From an uncultured Coprococcus sp. (GTDB taxonomy: Bacteria; Bacillota_A; Clostridia; Lachnospirales; Lachnospiraceae): a stretch of 8,590 nucleotides of DNA. The notes below the pieces were generated by a model. The model saw only the letters and a program-made list of their open reading frames with translations. It ran no database searches and was not told the DNA's origin. The number at the start of each line of letters is the position of its first letter. Position 1 is the first letter of the stretch. Position numbers and translations under genes: made by a program. Positions 5,593 to 8,590 of the stretch are shown here, piece by piece. Where the stretch lies: the NCBI GenBank assembly GCA_900767685.1, contig CAAGAB010000329.1, positions 1-8,590 on the forward strand. Direction: 5' to 3'.

Positions 5593-7218
5593 ATGAGAAA
5601 AGTAAATTTCAAAGTGAGAAATATTGGTTCTGAGAAATATCTGTCATATATTCTTAATGATGATTGTGAGTTTGATGAAGAATTATTGGATTATCTGGAA
5701 GAAAATAAGATTCCAGAACTCATAGATATCATTTATGAAGAGGATGATGAGAACGATTATCTTACATATAATGTTACAGGCAGGACAACGGTAGACGCAC
5801 TCCTTTCTAATACAGTAAATGCCGAGAAGATATTGGGAATTGTCAGAGGAATCGCTTCGGGAATTGTAAATCTTCGAGATCTTGGAATTCCTGCATCATA
5901 TGTGATATTACATAAAGGTTTTACTTATGTAAATCCTGTCACATACGATGTTGGTATGCTTTGTGTTCCGATTGAGGGAGAAGCTAACATTAATGCCGAG
6001 TTCAGAATGTTTGTAAAAGACATATTGACAAGCGTGAAGTATGATGACAGTGAGGACTGTAATTATGTTGCCAGATTGTTGAATCTTATCAATGCTGACA
6101 AGTTTACAGTGAGAAATTTCTATTCGCAGCTCACAGAGCTCATGGAATCTGCAGGAATGCAGGTTGAAGAGAAGTTTGTGGATATAGATGGTGATATGTC
6201 AGTTTCGCAGTCCACAGTTGATACATCGGCGGATACCAGCATGGATGATCTTCCAGAGTACAAGGATGTGTCGTTTGGCGAGGATGATACAGAGAGCGAA
6301 GGCGATGAGGAAAGTGCTTCTGCTGATGTAGATGATCTATTCAAAGATCTGACATTTGATATATCAGAGAACACTGACACATCAGAAGAAACAAGCGTAT
6401 CAGACGGAATAGATATGTCCGTGTTTGACGATAGTGTATTTGATGAGCTTGAGGCTGAAAATGCAGCAGAAGATGATTCTGATTACACAGAAGCCCTCAC
6501 ATCTGATGTGGAACAGCCGCAGTCCGGTATGACAGAGGTTGCAAAGACTGCAGATGGTGTCATGGAGGTTGAACTTGACAGACAGGAAGAACAGACCCCT
6601 GTTCTGATCTCCACGGACGAGATAGTGGATAATCCACCTGTTGTTAAGAATATAAAGATAAATAGAGCCAAGATAATTCAGAAGGCGGCTGTGGATTCTG
6701 AGGAAACAAAGATAGACAACCCTACTGAACAGATTATAGCTCCTCAATATATGAATGGGGAGACTACGGAGCCGGAGACGAATATGGATCCTGTCACACC
6801 TAAAGAAGAGGTTGAGGAGCCAAAGGGGACAGGAAGCACGGTGGAACTTACAGGCGGAATGAACGTGGTGAAGGATAAAGTTTCGGATACTGCAACTGTA
6901 CCATCTAAGGGGGTTCCGAGAGCCATGCCATACATAGTCAGAGTCAACACCGGCGAGAGAGTTATGGTAAATAAGGCTGTATTTAAGATAGGAAAAGCAG
7001 GTCGTGGAGTTGATTATCATGTAGGTGGTAATGGAGCGATCAGTAAGGTACATATTATAATCTACCAGAGAGAGGACGGTTGTTATCTGAAAGACAACAA
7101 GGCCACCAATGGAACTTACTTAAACGGACAGCGACTTGAAGACAATGGGGAAATGAAGCTGACAAATGATGCGATGATAAGCATCGGTGGAGAAGACTTT
7201 ATATTTAAATTAAGTTAA
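5593..7218 (+). CDS. FHA-domain protein with N-terminal DUF6382-like domain and acidic linker
   Basis: 541 residues in three parts. Residues 1 to about 190 form a globular domain I recognise as DUF6382-like, of unknown function; it contains the block NYVARLLNLIN (157-167) also found in the next gene. About 195-430 is a strongly acidic, Ser/Thr-rich, probably disordered linker. From 445 to the end is a forkhead-associated (FHA) domain, a phosphothreonine-peptide binding fold, with IGK at 466-468, S484 and H487 in SKVH, and NGT at 506-508. The usual Arg after the first Gly is K468. No signal peptide or membrane segment is seen, so it should be cytoplasmic. The start is taken as the ATG 8 nt after AGGAGG; a TTG one codon earlier is only 5 nt away. 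No kinase or phosphatase partner is visible here. A signalling or secretion-machinery adaptor role is inference. Confidence 0.85.
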   Translation: MRKVNFKVRNIGSEKYLSYILNDDCEFDEELLDYLEENKIPELIDIIYEEDDENDYLTYNVTGRTTVDALLSNTVNAEKILGIVRGIASGIVNLRDLGIPASYVILHKGFTYVNPVTYDVGMLCVPIEGEANINAEFRMFVKDILTSVKYDDSEDCNYVARLLNLINADKFTVRNFYSQLTELMESAGMQVEEKFVDIDGDMSVSQSTVDTSADTSMDDLPEYKDVSFGEDDTESEGDEESASADVDDLFKDLTFDISENTDTSEETSVSDGIDMSVFDDSVFDELEAENAAEDDSDYTEALTSDVEQPQSGMTEVAKTADGVMEVELDRQEEQTPVLISTDEIVDNPPVVKNIKINRAKIIQKAAVDSEETKIDNPTEQIIAPQYMNGETTEPETNMDPVTPKEEVEEPKGTGSTVELTGGMNVVKDKVSDTATVPSKGVPRAMPYIVRVNTGERVMVNKAVFKIGKAGRGVDYHVGGNGAISKVHIIIYQREDGCYLKDNKATNGTYLNGQRLEDNGEMKLTNDAMISIGGEDFIFKLS

Positions 7219-7244
7219 TATACACTGCCTACGGAATGTGGGAG

Positions 7245-7270
7245 AAGAGCAGGTAGTAATACCTGCTTTT
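7245..7270 (+). terminator. Hairpin between the two DUF6382-like genes, partial terminator or attenuator
   Basis: AGCAGGTA (7248-7255) pairs perfectly with TACCTGCT (7260-7267) around the tetraloop GTAA; GAA/TTT on the outside extends it to 11 bp with one G:U pair. The tail is TTTTGGTGTTT, a weak U tract. It lies in the 82-bp gap between the genes. I see no good promoter after it, so it probably lowers rather than abolishes expression of the second gene. Confidence 0.5.
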
Positions 7271-7300
7271 GGTGTTTACTAAAGGGGGTAAATTAAGAAG

Positions 7301-8590
7301 ATGAAGAGAGAGAAGATAACAATAGTTCCTATGGGAGGCACGTATAAAGTAAACTATGTTCTTGACATTGATGATGTTATTGATGCCAAGGTTTACGATA
7401 TGAGCAGAAGTGGTATGTATCCGCAGATGATTCCTTGTGATATGCAGGAAAACGGTGGAGCAAGGGTGTTTGAATATATGATTCAAGATATGAAACCACT
7501 ATCTGAATTGCTTAAATCAACAGTTGGGAAAAGAGAGATGCTCACCATACTTTACAACGTTCTGGAGGGACTCGAATCGTTTGGAAAGGGAATGATTTCT
7601 CTTAGTTATGTGTCGAAAGATATTCAACATATTTTTGTGTCACCGGATACATGTGATATCAGGTTTGTCGTTGCGCCTGTGAGCAAGGAACACACAGATA
7701 TGAATGAGGTAAGAAAACTTATAAAGAACATAATTATTGATGCAACATATTCGGAAGGAGACAGAGATAATTATGTTGCCAGACTAATAAATTTAGTAAA
7801 TGTTGCGGGAACGTTTTCAAGCTCAGATATGAAAGAGCATGTTAAACAGTTGTTGATGGAAATGGGGGTAGATGTCTCGGCAATGAGAAGACCACAGATG
7901 CCAGAGGACAACTCTGTTGCCGGAGGAAATAGCCACATACTTCGTTCCGAGGCTCCGTCTCCTAAGGTAAGCCGCCTGGGTGTTATGAGAAATAACGCCA
8001 GAATGAACGGCGGAATGCCACCAATGGGACCAAATGGAATGCAGCCGATGAACGGTGGAATGCCACCGATGGGACCAAATGGAATGCAGCCGATGAACGG
8101 CGGAATGCCACCGATGGGACCAAATGGAATGCAGCCGATGAACGGTGGAATACCACCGATGGGACCAAATGGAATGCAGCCGATGAATGGCGGAATGCCA
8201 CCGATGGGACCAAATGGAATGCAGCCAATGAACGGCGGAATGCCACCGATGGGACCGAATGGAATGCCACCGATGAATGGCGGAATGCCACCGATGGGAC
8301 CGAATGGAATGCCACCGATGGGCAATCCATTCGGCGGTGCACCAATGCCACCGATGAACGAGAATCCATTTGGCGGCGCGCCAATGCCACCGATGGGCAA
8401 TCCATTCGGCGAAGCACCAGCAACACCGATGAACGACAACCCATTCGGCGAGGCACCAGCAGCACCGATGAACGAAAGTCCATTTAGTGAGGTGCCGCCA
8501 GTTGAGCCAGAGAACAATGAGCCAGCAGAAGATATACAGGAGCAGCCAGCGATGAATGAGAATTCATTCGGCGGTGCACCAATGCCACCG
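7301..8590 (+). CDS. DUF6382-like protein with Met/Pro/Gly-rich tandem repeats (3' end outside window)
   Basis: Open for 430 codons from ATG 7301 to the window end without a stop. Residues 1 to about 192 are a paralogue of the preceding protein's N-terminus: NYVARLINLVN is at 157-167, the same residue numbers as NYVARLLNLIN there, and helical segments around 80-95 and 133-147 match in position. About 195-234 is a polar linker. Residues 235-339 are seven units of MNGGMPPMGPNGMQP (MPP at the end of the last two), and 340-430 a looser 12/13-residue series built on NPFGGAPMPP, then an acidic insert and a further copy. By analogy the missing C-terminus may be an FHA domain; this is not seen. No signal peptide. 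SD AAAGGGGG (7281-7288) is 12 nt from ATG, slightly long. Function unknown. Confidence 0.85.
   Translation, partial: MKREKITIVPMGGTYKVNYVLDIDDVIDAKVYDMSRSGMYPQMIPCDMQENGGARVFEYMIQDMKPLSELLKSTVGKREMLTILYNVLEGLESFGKGMISLSYVSKDIQHIFVSPDTCDIRFVVAPVSKEHTDMNEVRKLIKNIIIDATYSEGDRDNYVARLINLVNVAGTFSSSDMKEHVKQLLMEMGVDVSAMRRPQMPEDNSVAGGNSHILRSEAPSPKVSRLGVMRNNARMNGGMPPMGPNGMQPMNGGMPPMGPNGMQPMNGGMPPMGPNGMQPMNGGIPPMGPNGMQPMNGGMPPMGPNGMQPMNGGMPPMGPNGMPPMNGGMPPMGPNGMPPMGNPFGGAPMPPMNENPFGGAPMPPMGNPFGEAPATPMNDNPFGEAPAAPMNESPFSEVPPVEPENNEPAEDIQEQPAMNENSFGGAPMPP
8003..8317 (+). repeat. Seven 45-bp tandem repeats coding for a 15-residue Met-rich unit
   Basis: Units start at 8003, 8048, 8093, 8138, 8183, 8228 and 8273, with no spacer and in frame. 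Differences are mostly third-base changes (AAC/AAT, GGC/GGT, CCA/CCG), one ATG to ATA in unit 4, and CAG to CCA/CCG at codon 14 in the last two. Such low divergence points to recent expansion. The unit has Met at positions 1, 5, 8 and 13. It is coding sequence, not a CRISPR array. Confidence 0.95.
8318..8590 (+). repeat. Degenerate 36/39-bp repeats coding for an NPFG-type unit
   Basis: Copies alternate between a 12-residue form (MGNPFGGAPMPP at 8318-8353; MGNPFGEAPATP at 8393-8428) and a 13-residue form (MNENPFGGAPMPP at 8354-8392; MNDNPFGEAPAAP at 8429-8467). A diverged copy starts at 8468, and after an acidic stretch (8510-8551) another copy, MNENSFGGAPMPP, fills 8552-8590. The series runs out of the window, so the number of copies is unknown. 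Confidence 0.8.

Noticed and set aside
6400..7053. 217-codon frame on the minus strand within the FHA gene
   Set aside because: Antisense to the acidic linker and FHA domain; composition is rich in Ile, Tyr, Ser, Leu and His with no domain. A shadow of the real gene.
8003..8317. CRISPR-like regular repeat
   Set aside because: Units are directly adjacent with no unique spacers, keep the reading frame, and differ mainly at third codon positions.
7771..8517. 248-codon repetitive Gly/Pro/Ile-rich frame on the minus strand
   Set aside because: It is the reverse reading of the 45-bp and 36/39-bp repeats. The + frame is continuous from a start with a ribosome binding site and has a paralogue next door, so the + strand is the coding one.

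Overview
The window most likely comes from a Gram-positive Clostridia genome, probably a Lachnospiraceae gut bacterium (Coprococcus/Roseburia/Butyrivibrio type). This rests on moderate-to-low GC, strong AGGAGG-type ribosome binding sites, an AMP-forming acyl-CoA ligase with a clade-typical N-terminal insert, a clostridial-type LysA, and two adjacent proteins with an N-terminal region I recognise as the DUF6382 type. No plasmid, phage, transposase, rRNA, tRNA or CRISPR feature is visible.

Layout. Positions 1-279 hold no convincing gene: three back-to-back hairpins (1-143), a weak promoter and a 14-bp palindrome. An acyl-CoA synthetase-type ligase follows (280-1914, +). Next is a 257-bp gap that is mostly one long imperfect inverted repeat (1964-2143) resembling a non-autonomous repeat element. 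A PLP-dependent diaminopimelate decarboxylase, lysA (2172-3428, +), follows and ends at a very strong hairpin terminator that probably also serves the convergent cyclophilin peptidyl-prolyl isomerase (3633-4151, -; TTG start). The cyclophilin is divergent from mltG (4239-5414, +), an endolytic murein transglycosylase with an acidic Ser/Asp tail.

The most interesting part is 5415-8590. A good sigma-A-type promoter, lying inside the loop of a potential hairpin, precedes two paralogous genes. The first (5593-7218) is DUF6382-like domain, long acidic linker, C-terminal FHA domain. The second (7301 to beyond the window end) has the same N-terminal domain, then a Met/Pro/Gly/Asn-rich region built from seven nearly identical 45-bp units and a degenerate 12/13-residue NPFG-type repeat. 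Its C-terminus lies outside the window.

How the genes relate: the first four are housekeeping-type functions (acyl activation, lysine/meso-DAP metabolism, protein folding, peptidoglycan processing) with no strong operon logic beyond a loose cell-wall theme of lysA and mltG. The DUF6382-like pair looks like a separate, co-directional unit, perhaps phosphothreonine-dependent signalling or assembly of a cell-surface machine. That function is inference; the sequence shows only the domains, the paralogy and the repeats.
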